A stretch of DNA of 64,000 nt from Trichuris trichiura (lineage: Eukaryota > Nematoda > Enoplea > Trichinellida > Trichuridae). Positions within the stretch are counted from its first letter, which is position 1; the number at the start of each line of letters is the position of its first letter. Below are positions 12,301-22,900 of the stretch, piece by piece. The notes beneath the pieces are model-generated. The model was not told the DNA's origin and did not search any database. It saw only the letters and a program-made list of their open reading frames with translations. The stretch covers positions 6,324,001-6,388,000 of the forward strand of contig JBAJFE010000014.1 in the NCBI GenBank assembly GCA_037903355.1, written 5' to 3'. Made by a program: the position numbers and the translations under genes.

Positions 12301-15300
12301 TATATTCTGGGACTCGGATGGAGTAATTCCGACTGACTTTCTCGAAGGAAAGCGAACAGTCACGGAAAGTTCTTGCAAAGCAGTATTGTGAAAATTGAAC
12401 ACGGCACTGGCAAGAAAACGGCGTGGCAAGTTGCACATTCGTGTCTTTTTCCGTCACGATAATGCGCTGACTCATTCGTCAAGGACTGTGAAGACTGTTA
12501 TTCGTGAGTTTCGCTACCATTGCACGCCTGCCTAGCAGTCCAGATCTTGCCCCGTCAAACTTGTTCCTCTTCCCAAAATTAAAAGAACATTTAAAGGGCA
12601 CGCTGTTCGAGTCAATGGATGGCGCAAAACGCGCCGCCTCGACTTGGTGCAATGCACAGCTCCCAGGATTCTACAAGGAAAGTCTGGAGTGGTGGAGACA
12701 CTGTCTGCAGAAAAATGCCTAGAGGTTGACGGAAGATACGTTGAGAAAGAAGTTTGATATCACTGCAAATAAAATTTTCACTTAATTTGTCTAGGAGTTT
12801 TTCGAGCTGTCGTATATGTGTTACAGGCAATGAATGAAATGCCGGCATTCTATACAATGGCAAATCATATTTAGGCTGTATGAAATGAGTGTTATGGATG
12901 GCCTTTGTTGAAAAGAAGAATATAAAAATGGAGGAAGAAATAAAAACGGTTTCCACAGATTTCTTATATATATATATATATAAGAAATCTGTGGAAACCA
13001 TATATATATATATATATATACATATAGTCGGTCCTCGTCATCCACGGGGTTCTATACAACGCAGTTTGTCCGGCATGAAATAGTACCGTCATCTTTTGCA
13101 TCGCGGTACACGAGATAAAGCCTAGAACGGTCAGTGGTTGCTGGTTTGTGGGGAGACACAGTCACTGAATGAGAGGACTTAGGTGCCATCGATGAGGAAG
13201 TCATGGTCATAGTGATTATTGCCAATGAGTTGGGAGGTGAGGGTCTTTCCGACATGATAGAAGACGATATCAGGGAGCACATAAAAGCTTGTGGAGAACT
13301 GTTCACTAACGAAGAACTCGATGAAATGATGCAATCACCTAAGGGCAGTGACGACGACTATGGCGTTATAGAAGATAGAGAAGCTCAGACACGCTCGGAT
13401 TGGACGCTGCAAAAGCTTGCCAGTATTTTCCGACAAGCGCAGGTCCTAAAGGATATGATTGCTGACTACGATGTATTCATGGAACGTGACATCATGGTTA
13501 TACGAGGAATAACGTTTTCTTTGAAGCCACTGGGAAATTTATTCGATAAAGCGAAGAAAAGTAACATTAAAATTGATGAATCCGTCGTACTTTAAACTAG
13601 TTCTCTCTAATATCATGCCAACATTAACCATCCCTACATCATTTTCTCAAACTACCCTGACATTCCGTCGACAATAGGTCAAGAAGATACTCAAAAGCTC
13701 TGATATTCTTTTGTATTTTCTGAACGGATCAAATTGCAAATGCAGTGGGCATTATGAAAACTTACGAACTTCTTAGGAAAACCTAGGTGCTGAAAAACAG
13801 ATTCCAGTTTATTATCTGCGAAAAAGCTTACCGTGACTTTCATCATACGAATCTATTCATTCATTTATTATTTGACGTCCTATACTCAGTTCTACGCATT
13901 AATACATAACGGTTGTAACTGTTGTTAGCTAACGTTGCTTTGAATGGGTCTTGACAACATTCTTTCCCCCAGGAGTTGTGGCGGCAACTTCAATGGAGGT
14001 CAAGTGGGTACTGAACGTCTGCCGGCCGTCCTGACCTGCCCTAGCCTAAGCCTAAGCCTAAGCCTATGCATAAGGTGTGATACTCCATTGTCCAGTGTTC
14101 AGTGACGCGCACTAAGACGTCCCTCCCGTTGTTCCGCTGACCTGTGTTATCGTTGCGTATTACCTATTAATATTGCCGCCACTTCTCCTGGGGGAAGAAT
14201 GTTGTCAGGAACCTTTTGAATTAACCAACGTGATTTCATATGGCGGTTTCTCACAAACGTGTCTGTCGCATTACATGAAAACTGACTGAGACACTTGATA
14301 CATAGATCTTAAAAATGATGAACCCAGTATGTTAGCAAGCTCCTAGCGTCTTTGCAATCTACAGGTTAGATAATTTACATGAACTGTAATATGTTTAGAA
14401 CATTGACGACGTGGTTCTTTTTAGCGGTTTCTTGGAATTTCATTATCTTTGTATGTGGTAAAACTGTATATGGAAATTTCTTCAATGCAATGTTTTCAAA
14501 GATGGCTCCCCTTGTCATCAGTGTCACTAAAGCAGAGTATTGTGCTGATGATTGCGGAAGGTCACTTCAGGTAAAAGACAAATTTCAATAAACAGTTCTA
14601 CCATGTAGAAGTATTGTAGCATTTTGGAAACGGACGAATACTTCCGTCTACGAATTTTAAATGAACTAATTTTTCAATTTTCATCATATTTACTCTTCTT
14701 AATGTTATTGCTGGTTTACATCGGCTACAGTTATTTTCTAGCAAGTCAAAATATCACCAGACAATACATACCGGCTTCACTGCTACAGCTCCATTTGTGG
14801 TAGACCTGCTGGCCAACGGTGGCGTATTTTATCGGTTGCCCGGTTGGTCCATCACTGAGCACTTCATATTTACAGTCTGGCATCTGCACGTTCTGGGTTA
14901 TTAGTTCTGTCGCCAAGGTGCTAAGCAAGAAAGAGGTCACCACTTTTGAGTATTGATTAATGCCAAGGTGGTCACTTCTAAAGCGGTAGCTAATAAATGT
15001 GGGAACAGAGTGTAACACCTGCCATAAATGTTGACTTGCATTCACTGCGCTCGTCAAGGCGCTGTTACTCATCGAATTTCAGATTTGAAAAAGATGCTTC
15101 TTGATGCTTGATTTCATGATAAAATTGGATTTCGCCGAATTTTACAGTCCTTATCGCGGGCTAACTTTATACCATACGCTTGCGCTTTCACGGCGTTCAA
15201 CGAACTCCTTAGCTCTTAGCATTTAAAGTGAATGGTGTACCTGACTTCAAGATTAGAAGAGACCACCTTGTCTGTTGCCATGTAGAAACATTTGACGTTA

Positions 15301-15668
15301 TAAGCACGGTCCACCATGGTCACAAACATAGGATGGAACGTAACCACAACAATAGCGCTTAAGTAAACTCCGGATGGCGAAGTCTGATATCAAGAGGAAA
15401 CATTTCATTAGATCATTTTGCAAAAAACACTTACTGTTCTCTGTCGTCTAACGTCACACTGCGAGTATGCTATTGTCAGTCCAGCTGTGTGATTGTTCGA
15501 AGCATTTGATCGACAGCTAGGTGTGTCATAATGTCCCTTAACGTATACGTGCCCTTCGAAGGGATTTTTCGTCTTAAACTTCACGTGCATCATATCAACA
15601 CCACAGTCAACTTCTGGGTCTCCAACTATCTCATTATCGATTACCATGCCAACTGCCAAAGCAGCCAT
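9355..15668 (-). CDS. cuticlin-like zona pellucida (ZP) domain membrane protein, 7 exons, 5' end incomplete
   Basis: Minus-strand exons: 15435-15668, 15241-15383, 14772-14920, 10018-10099, 9788-9941, 9610-9733, 9355-9563 (1095 nt, 364 codons). Every intron is GT-AG and every junction keeps phase. The ZP fold starts at once ([27 protein letters not shown]), goes on with CDVRRQR, a [19 protein letters not shown] block, [32 protein letters not shown], and closes with [20 protein letters not shown] and FFQCQI. It is followed by a dibasic furin-type site (RLKR, about residue 266), a hydrophobic membrane span (about 327-352) and a short basic tail. This is the cuticlin/ZP layout: a secreted precursor cleaved from its anchor and polymerised in the cuticle or another apical matrix. 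The first exon opens with ATG directly after a TTTGCAG acceptor, but the residues read like the end of a signal peptide, so an upstream exon is probably missing. Intron 10100-14771 is swollen by transposons. Confidence 0.9.
10190..10290. mobile_element. remnant of hammerhead-type foldback element end
   Basis: Carries the GACGGGGTGTTTTTTAACAGG end (relative of AACACGGGGTGTTTCTTAAC at 27600 and 17545) and a TTTGTTTCACGGGTTTGG block similar, inverted, to 17755-17785. It is framed by two copies of ATTCTATAGAATG. Confidence 0.35.
10325..10884 (+). pseudogene. Penelope-like element, N-terminal reverse transcriptase region
   Basis: Two overlapping frames in the plus sense give family motifs. First is [22 protein letters not shown] (10379-10444), the NLS..L...LAKG.NF block that opens PLE proteins. 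After a frame slip near 10530 comes [21 protein letters not shown] (from about 10650), the ADKG..VV....Y block at the start of the PLE reverse transcriptase. The fragment is cut at its 3' side by the Tigger derivative at 10859. It lies in the large intron of the ZP gene, antisense to it, and cannot make a working enzyme. Confidence 0.7.
10859..12037 (-). mobile_element. Tigger/pogo deletion derivative
   Basis: Imperfect terminal inverted repeats: left CAATCAACCCTTGTTATCCG, right CGGATAACGAGGGCCGATTG, the same ends as the intact 45299-46467 copy. The minus strand keeps only the C-terminal tail of a Tigger transposase: [18 protein letters not shown] (about 11850-11800), an acidic SNDDVMEDT stretch, then [18 protein letters not shown]. 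The DDE catalytic core is deleted. It interrupts the PLE fragment immediately to its left. Confidence 0.75.
12060..12780 (+). pseudogene. mariner transposase, 5'-truncated and frameshifted
   Basis: Plus-strand frames give the mariner DDD core in order: [15 protein letters not shown] (about 12165-12210; normally TGDETW, so the first catalytic D is N here), [30 protein letters not shown] (second catalytic D in HDNA), then after a frame change the [19 protein letters not shown] motif (12538-12600) with the third D. Stops after the VL segment and at 12531 break it. The N-terminal helix-turn-helix part is missing at the junction with the Tigger derivative. The same subfamily occurs at 34888-35505 and 47130-47425. 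Confidence 0.8.
12948..12999. repeat. perfect hairpin with a TA-repeat loop
   Basis: GGTTTCCACAGATTTCTTA, a run of TA dinucleotides, then the exact reverse complement of the first 19 bases. A further TA run follows to 13024. Confidence 0.9.
13025..13600 (+). mobile_element. Tigger/pogo derivative, 3'-truncated
   Basis: Starts with TAGTCGGTCCTCGTCATCC, a variant of the CAGTCGGCCCTCGTTATCCG end, and runs in the opposite orientation to 10859-12037. The plus-strand frame 13203-13595 is the C-terminal tail of a Tigger transposase ([52 protein letters not shown]) and, unlike the other copies, stays open for 130 codons. No opposite terminal repeat was found. Confidence 0.7.
13952..14207. mobile_element. 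short TIR element with a telomeric tract (diverged relative of the TTAGGC transposon)
   Basis: Terminal inverted repeats TGACAACATTCTTTCCCCCA at the left and the matching reverse complement at the right, continuing to GTGGCGGCAA. Inside, GGCGGCAACTTCAA, GGTCAAGTG and CCGGCCGTCCTGACCTGCCCTA match the larger elements at 3865 and 58098, followed by three GCCTAA units and two variants (14044-14073). The outer ends differ from the larger copies, so this is a related but separate subfamily. Confidence 0.7.
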
Positions 15669-16958
15669 CTGCAAATATATGCTAAGGTGAACTGTACGAT
15701 TAAAGTGTAGCTTTTAAGCAAGTTCTGGTAGTAGCAAGATGCACAATAAGAGCATTAAAATTCAATTCTAACTTTCTGTTCGTTATTCTCTACTCATCGA
15801 ATCGCTTATTCTAAACTAGTGCGTGTATTCATGTACAAGTAAGAGAAGACATTCATTTCTATTCATGACCATGCCCCTTGACAGCGTTACTTGCTCAGAA
15901 TTATACTGGAAATATAAATACAATTTCAGTCAGTGATGCAACAACAGCAAGTCACGAAAACTGTAAGGACGCGTATAGGTTACTATTGTCTTCTCAAGTG
16001 CAAATAATTGCGCAGCCGGATTCTTGCAAAAGTCGTACAACGATGTGATCGTAAGACCAGTAACACTATGGGAGAATATGTTATTAAATTTATCTTCACT
16101 TTAATTAAACATAAGATATCTGGTAATGGTAGTAGTCTATCACAACAAGTACATTACTAGAAATTAGGGTTTGCGGACATAACTTGACAAGAGGGAAAAA
16201 AGACTTGGTGTGACTTAACTATATTACTTGTTTTAATATATTCCAACTTATCTTCTTCCTCGTCCTGCTTTATTTGTGATCATGTTATTTCCTCTCTTAT
16301 AATCATCCCCCTTACTCTTAACTTTATCACATTACTTTATTTCTGCTTATTTTTGTCCTTAGCCTTTTGATTTCTTAATTACCTTTAACCTTCACCCATC
16401 TTCTATGCCTTTTCATTCTTCTTCTTCTTTCCCCAACCTTTCATTTCGTTTTATTCGATGTGTCAATAGTTTTCCACTGCAGAGACAGAATGCCTCAGAA
16501 AAAGTGTCTCTTAGCTTTCGTAATCTCCCGTTACATCGGATACTATGCCTTACAGCAGGAAAAATGTTTATTGGTCACTTACTTAATGTGTACCGCATCG
16601 CTGAAAACGAGGCACGGACGACCCGAAAATTTTGAGTATGTTTCTAGTGATGACAAATAAAACTTACCACTTTTAAAACAACCTATTCCCTAAGAAATTG
16701 CAATGAAGTTATTCACGTTCTTTAAAGGAAATAAAGCAGTAAAACTCATATATATCCATTACCACCGCTCACAGTGCTAACATTTTAAAACATCGACGCT
16801 GTTTAAACTGTCAGCTATCATAACTTTGTCAAGACAATTACGATGGGATCAAGTATATTCTGGAAGCTTCACCATAATTTTGAGGTCAGCAGAACGATTC
16901 TTATCTTTATGCAGAATGTAGATTTTTTACTGGTACAGCATGGTTCCACTATTTAGAG
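15669..16958. other. region upstream of the known ZP exons
   Basis: On the minus strand this should hold the promoter and the missing first exon of the ZP gene. A hydrophobic open stretch MLLLCILLLPELA lies about 90 bases above the first exon (near 15755) but meets a stop before any GT donor, so it was not accepted. Nothing else was recognised. Confidence 0.35.
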
Positions 16959-17406
16959 CAGTGATTCTCACGGTGGGGCTAGCGTCCCACCGGGCGGGAG
17001 CCCTTTTGAAATCCAGGAGAGCCCGAAACGCCAACGAAGCCCTTGGTGGGCACACGCCTTACCTCGGCCATCGTGTTGAAGTGCATAGGAAGGTATGGCC
17101 TGCGGGTCAGATATTATGTTTCCTGCCTAAGAGAAAGCTACATGGTGTTGCGCCCCGCAATTCTGATTGGCTGGAAGAGAGGACCGGAGGATCCGGCTCA
17201 CAGGTGGGAACGTAAGTGTTCAACACACTATCCGGTAACCGTTTTCCCCACAGAACTTTGTGCAGCACCTATATTATGACGTTCAGGCTACCTTCCGTCC
17301 TCACGTCCAATCAGGGCGTTTGAAGTCGACTAATCAGAATTGGGGGGCCCAAACGCTCAGAACGTTCACAGAGGGACCCTGGCAACCCTGAACTTGAGAA
17401 GCACTG
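16959..17406. mobile_element. hAT-type MITE, copy 1
   Basis: Begins CAGTGATTCTCAC and ends ..TTGAGAAGCACTG, the short CAG(T/N)G..TTCTCA ends typical of hAT elements, and is flanked by a perfect 8-bp duplication ATTTAGAG (16951-16958 and 17407-17414). It aligns throughout with 50818-51237 (shared GTGTTGAAGTGCATAG, AAGGTATGGCCTGCGG, AACTTTGTGCAGCACCTA). No transposase is encoded. Confidence 0.9.
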
Positions 17407-19462
17407 ATTTAGAGTAGCAAAGAATTTTTCTCTGAAACTTTCGAGTTTGACCGTCACCCATCTTCAATGGATAGGCAAAGAGAAAGAATGAACTCAATAA
17501 ACTAACTAGGTTTTCAGTCCTACATTTATTCTTATTAACTAAATTGTTTCGGAACACGGGGTGTCTAGTAACACGCTTCGGTAGCTTCATAGTTGATCTT
17601 CGGTTCACGGCTTTGCAGTTCCCTCTCCCACGGCTGACGGTGGCAAGGTGAGCAGTCCCGAACTGTATGGTATCAATCATTTTGTACTTATTCTCTAACA
17701 TTATGATCATCCATTCTCTGGCAAAACATCTTGAAGTTTACTTACAGATACACCAAACAGGCCAAAGCCGTGAACCAAAAGTCTACTGATTAATTGCTTT
17801 TATCTCCCTGTTCTGAAAAAGTAACTGATGTCAGGATAAGAGAGATTCCGTAGGTTGCGCGTCTTTTATCTTTGATGTAACGTGTTTACCATTGCGGCCT
17901 GTTTGCCGAAACGGGAAAAATGGTTTGCTTACTGTCAGAATGAACTAATTCAGAAAGAAGATTTAATAAATTTTGAAACATGATTAACAAGAAAACCCGC
18001 TCATTCTATAGGCACTTTATAATAAATAAACTAGTTAGCAGTGTGAACAATGCATAGACATTCTATGTGAACTGCCAATAAAAATGATTGTTTCCGCTGT
18101 GTATTAGCAAAATAAACAGCGAATTTCCCTCGTTATATTAATAGTTAAACATGTGGAAACCACTAGATAGCTGCTGCTTGCCTCTTACGTTCGGTCTATT
18201 ATAAACAGTATGAATTCTATGAGCACCACGCTATTAATTCATAAACTTTCAGATATGCTGTCTGCTCTCCCATTTGTCATGTATTGCTTTAGAAAATATC
18301 AGACTGCAAAAAGCATTTAAAGGCAACTTGTGTCTTAAGTGCAGCAAAGGTAAAGTCAAAGAGAGCCTAAAAGTTTTGAGAGTCAGAAATACGAGAATTT
18401 AGAAAGAATGTACTTTAAACTACTGTCAATAATTTCCGCTGAAAATCTGCTGTGCATAACCAGTTCGCTCACATCTAAATACAGTAGGGCCCTAATATCC
18501 GTAGCTTCTCTTTTCGCTGCCCATGCAGTTAGATATTACGCAGTTCGCAGCTTGCATAAGATGTAAAACCGGTTTCTGGTGTTTCTACATTTGCAAATCG
18601 AAACAGTCACTAAAAAATGATGTTATTTATAAAGTTATCATGGGTTGTTGCGCATTTCTGCTATACTAGTCTTTTTCAGACTGCTGCTACCGCAGACTTA
18701 GCATTACAAAAATAGCTGCACAAAATTAACAGCCAAAAGTTCACATGTAGTGTGCCAGTTTCCCTCAAAACTAGTCGCCTGGCAGTTATGAAATGGTGAA
18801 GAACCGTCAAATCTGAGAAACAGTGGCAGCCTGTGAATCAGAGATATCCTGCCTTGATGTTCGCTTCTGCTGTCCGACTTCCCAAGAGGACCACCGGTTT
18901 AGTGGATGCTGAAAAAGAGGAGCAAAGGCATGCTTATCTGCGTCCTCGAGGAGCGCTGGTTCGATGGTTCGCTACAAGGGAAATGTTTGTGTCGACGAAA
19001 ACCGACTTATTTTTGCAAGAACCTGATACGTCTTCTTACCAAAGTCGGAGTGTGAACGCACTCATAGGCGCTCGCTATTATCTGACGTCACGCCTGGAAC
19101 GTATCCCGTCCGCAGAAACGGAGAGTTCACTAGACTTCATATTATTCATGCTTTTATCAGCAATTCGACTCAGCGCCTTGAGGTATGTTTAACGTGGTAC
19201 TTTTGTTGAGGAGGAGCAAGGTGGGCCCACACGCTTTTTCTTCAATGAGACTGCTACTGCATGTGTCTACATCAGGATGTTCCGAAAGCTCTGTGCTGCC
19301 TTATTTGTTCAGTGCGTATATTTTACCAGTGAATTACACAATTTTAGCTGTGCAGTAGCTTATAGAACTTTCTTTGTGTGAACAATTACACCTTCACACA
19401 TGCCGATAAATAATGAAGAAAGTCAGGCAGTTTCATAAATGAAAATACAAATAAATTAAATT
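17407..19462. other. unassigned DNA with a foldback-element remnant
   Basis: 17543-17790 contains GGAACACGGGGTGTCTAGTAAC and an inverted GGTTCACGGCTTTG/CAAAGCCGTGAACC pair, resembling the ends of the hammerhead-type elements at 27180-28924. At 18485-18510 a CAGTAGGGCCCTAATATCCG stretch resembles a pogo terminal repeat without a partner. The 119-codon plus frame at 18833-19192 resembles nothing known. Confidence 0.4.
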
Positions 19463-19550
19463 AATATTATTCACAGTTTGGTTTCTTTTTGTACGGATTT
19501 TTCGTGTCCCGTTGAATAGACTTTTATTAATAAACTTTTATTAATAAACT

Positions 19551-19590
19551 CTCCGGAGCTTTCGGGTCATTCGTGACCCGTCATCAGCGG
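19551..19590 (-). ncRNA. hammerhead-ribozyme-like core
   Basis: Minus strand: CTGATGA, C, GGGTC, loop ACGAAT, GACCC, GAAA, then AGCTC-CGGA-GAG, which can form a five-pair stem III with the following TT. All invariant core bases are present, making this the best-preserved copy in the window. Confidence 0.55.
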
Positions 19591-19753
19591 TCATAAGTTG
19601 TAGTCATAAGACATACGGAACAAGGAAAAGAATTGCGCTGACAGACTCAAATGCAAGAACCTACCAACGGAAAACTTTAAAAAATGCCCTCTTTAAAATC
19701 CACAGAAACGACAGATGGCGTTCGCTGCCAAAAACCATACCTACAACTTATGA

Positions 19754-19798
19754 CCGCTGATAACGGGTCACGAATGACCCGAAAGCTCCGGAGAGTTT
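19754..19798 (+). ncRNA. hammerhead-ribozyme-like core, damaged
   Basis: Plus-strand partner of the copy at 19551. Stem II (GGGTC/GACCC), GAAA and the AGCTC..GAGTT stem are kept, but the box reads CTGATAA, losing an essential G. It is probably inactive. Confidence 0.5.
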
Positions 19799-19910
19799 AT
19801 TAATAAAAGTCTATTCAACGGGACACGAAAAATCCGTACAAAAAGAAACCAAACAATGAAATTATTTGGTCCCGTACGAAGACACTATATCTTCAAAATA
19901 TTATTCACAG

Positions 19911-22900
19911 TCTTTAATCAGTAAATGACGCGTAAACAGCATATGACAGACTAACGGGTAAAATAGTTCTTTCTTGGAAAGGCAAGAAAGCTGCCTGCAT
20001 CTGTGCACAAACACTGCGCTATCAGAACTAATTCATGTTGTTAGTAGGTCCCTCAGATGAAAACTTTAATTGATGGGTGATTGCCTCCATTCCTCCGTTG
20101 CCCAGACAATGGCGTCATTCCCTATTCCCAATGAAGAAATGCTGTTTCAAAAAATCTTACTGCGCTGTTACAAAGTATCCTACACTTAATGTCTTGCAAA
20201 CTTTTCTCTTAAATGACAAACAGGTTTCGCTACCCAAAATACGTTCAACTTACCAGGAAAAGAAATGTGACAGTAGGCAGCATGTTTCGGTGACTCTGAA
20301 GAAATGCTGCAAATACGGCATAAATTAGTTGCAAGAAAAGTAATGCAATATGCAGATGAAATACAACTGATTGTGCTACGCTTCCTCCTCAATAGGAAAT
20401 TTGTACGTAAAACAGTTTGAAGAAAATGACAGCAGACACGTAGACGTCCAATTTTCTTCTTGCTTAAGGCTGTCTACCTGACAATGAGTTCAACGCAATT
20501 ACTTGGTACTATTCATGGGAACTTCTTCGGCTGCTAGGTCTTTCCGAGCTTGCTGCCTTAGGTATTAACAGAAAAGCTAGTGTGTTATAAATTAGAGCTG
20601 ACATGCCTAATTTAGCGACTAGTTCAGAACGCAGATTAAATTCGTGCGGGCCTTTCAGATATCGAAGACTCTGAGCACGCTTTTATGTAGCAGCCAAATG
20701 GCTTATTTTAATAACTTGTTAGTGCAAGAAGCAAATGATTCATTTCTATGAGGAAAAAAGCAGCAACATTGTCACCTAATACATCTGCAGGACGAAGTCT
20801 CTTCCACCCAAACGTGGAATGCAACAGAGGCCGCGTGTACTGGACTGAAAATCTGGTTCGTGCTTCCTTTCTGTGCCGACAGCGATGTTGGCGAGGAATT
20901 CAGCCTCTTTAACATACCTCGTCTGTGAAAAGCAGGGCACTTTAAAACAGTGACCAGACTTTCATCAGTTTCACTTTTCAGCAAACTGTATGACTAACAG
21001 CTTCTTTAGCTGTAGACTGCACAGCTATTATAGGAACTGGCGTTGTTTGGCTAAATTAAATTTAAGAAATGTGGTGGTCTAATTCTACACTGTGCCTCTA
21101 CTCGTTTTGAGTGGATCATGAAGAAAGAAGCTTTGAAAATGAATTCATTCGACCTTTTTAACGGTGCCATGCCACGTCAGAAGATTGATTGCAGGGACGA
21201 ATGGCCTGCTTTAGTCAAACACATAAACAAGAGAAGCCACTTATTTAACACCAGTGAATAAAGTGCGTAATACATTGTTCCCTGAAACAAGAGGCCACCA
21301 AGTTCCTTACAATAAATGTTCACTGGATATGTAGGCATAAATGCTACAGAAACAGCAGCCATTCAAGGAGATACCAGAAACACGTCTAAAATTTCCCTCC
21401 CTTAAGACTTTCTGCTGTATACGTCTTCAGTTCCACCATGTTCAATTACAAATGAACTCACTTCATCTTCAGCGCCTTTTAACTTTCCAGACTCAAATAA
21501 AGGACATATTTAACTACTAATAATAAAAAATAAGAACGAAAAGTCAAACACCATGTACACTTTCTCGTTAGCGCATTGCTTTTTGCTTATACTTACCGTG
21601 TGAAGTCTGCACTCCTGTAAAAATAAAAAATGTAAAGGAGGGTATTAAGCACAGAATTTTCATTAAGTCAACAGAAAGCATTTTTTCTTACTCTTAAAGC
21701 ATCCTAACAGTCACATAATCATTTGAAATTTTTGATTTAATAAATCTCGCAGTTACTTACCTATATGTCGCTGGTCAGTTTCGATGTATTATGCGGTGAA
21801 CGTTCAGTGAGAAAGAAGACCTGAACAATGAAAATTTAAGAGGTCGAGTAAACGACGCAAGGTGTACGGCCAAAGGAGCTGAATGGATGGCAAAGATTCT
21901 TGCTGCTCTAAGGTCTAAACAGTAACTGGCTGTTGATTATTTTCTGAAATGCGCGACATAAGCTGTGCGCCTTATGTTTTAAATACAAAACTTTTGCGTC
22001 TTAAATGTAGGATACACGTGGCATGCTTTGACTGATGGTAAAAACCGGTACCAGTGCTATTCCTGCCACTGCAAGGAGAGACGTAAAGGTGCGGTAAAAG
22101 TTCAGGTGGGCGCGTGACGCAAAACCAAGTTGACCTTGGCGTCAGCGGGAACGACCTTCAACTTACATAGTACTTTACCAAGAAAATGCAGCAGCTAAGC
22201 TGTTGATATAAAAAATTCGCTCAATCATCATTCGCCCCATCAGGTCGTTAAACTAATGGTCAAGCGCTTGCACGGTATTTAACCTATAGATTTCATTAAC
22301 CTTTGTGTTTTAATCAAATTAAAAAGTGTTTTTGTGCTAGCTTCAGCAGGCTTTCAGCAGAGTGAAACCTGACGCAATCGTTGTGCATATCTGAACTAGC
22401 GAGTCTGCTGTTATGAAAGAACAGATCATACTATCTGTTTTCAGGGAATGCATAAATGTTCGTTCGGCGACCTTTGGTTTAACCCCATTGTGAATGTGAA
22501 GTAACATGTTTCAAATAAGCAGAATTCAAAGTTGAATCAAACGCGTCATGTTTAGTCAGGCTAAAGTACATTTTTCTCGAGCAAGCAGTAGGATTGAGGA
22601 AAAGTTGCTCAACAATGTACATGAGGTCGCTAACATAAATATATCCAGAAACAGTTTTCGTCAGTATCATCTGCGATTTAAGTTTGTTATTATTACCACT
22701 TCATTTAATTGTAATATTGATCTAATGACTTTAGCAGGTAGTCTGAAAGAATAATGCTGTGAATAATTAAGTGTATTCACTAAAACACCTGGCGATTGAA
22801 CTTTTCAAACATGCAGAACTTGAAAGATGCGCTGTTAGTGACTCCTGCTGTGCTTACGGGAACGGTTCAAGGAGAAGAGAAATCTTTGGCTCCGCTTCAC

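Larger units (their letters stand above)
19477..19896. mobile_element. hammerhead-like snap-back element with 14-bp target duplication
   Basis: Two arms of about 125 bp (19477-19610 and 19735-19854) are near-perfect reverse complements: TTTGGTTTCTTTTTGTACGG, CCCGTTGAATAGAC, TTATTAATAAACT, the ribozyme-like core and TCATAAGTTGTAG. The right arm continues into a non-inverted tail ending TTCGTACGGGACC (reverse sense) and ATCTTCA. AATATTATTCACAG flanks both sides (19463-19476 and 19897-19910). The left end duplicates TTATTAATAAACTT. One RNA of either strand would fold into a long hairpin carrying one ribozyme-like core in the sense orientation. Confidence 0.8.

Noticed and set aside
12889..13083. 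Tyr/Ile-rich open frames (YIYIYI) around the TA repeats, also at 60106-60435
   Set aside because: They are translations of TA and GATA simple repeats.
15740..15780. MLLLCILLLPELA as the missing signal peptide of the ZP gene
   Set aside because: It reaches a stop codon before any GT donor and cannot be spliced in phase to the exon at 15668.
22040..22110. Possible zinc-finger-like CYSCHC stretch on the plus strand
   Set aside because: Too short and isolated, with no matching frame or family context on either side.
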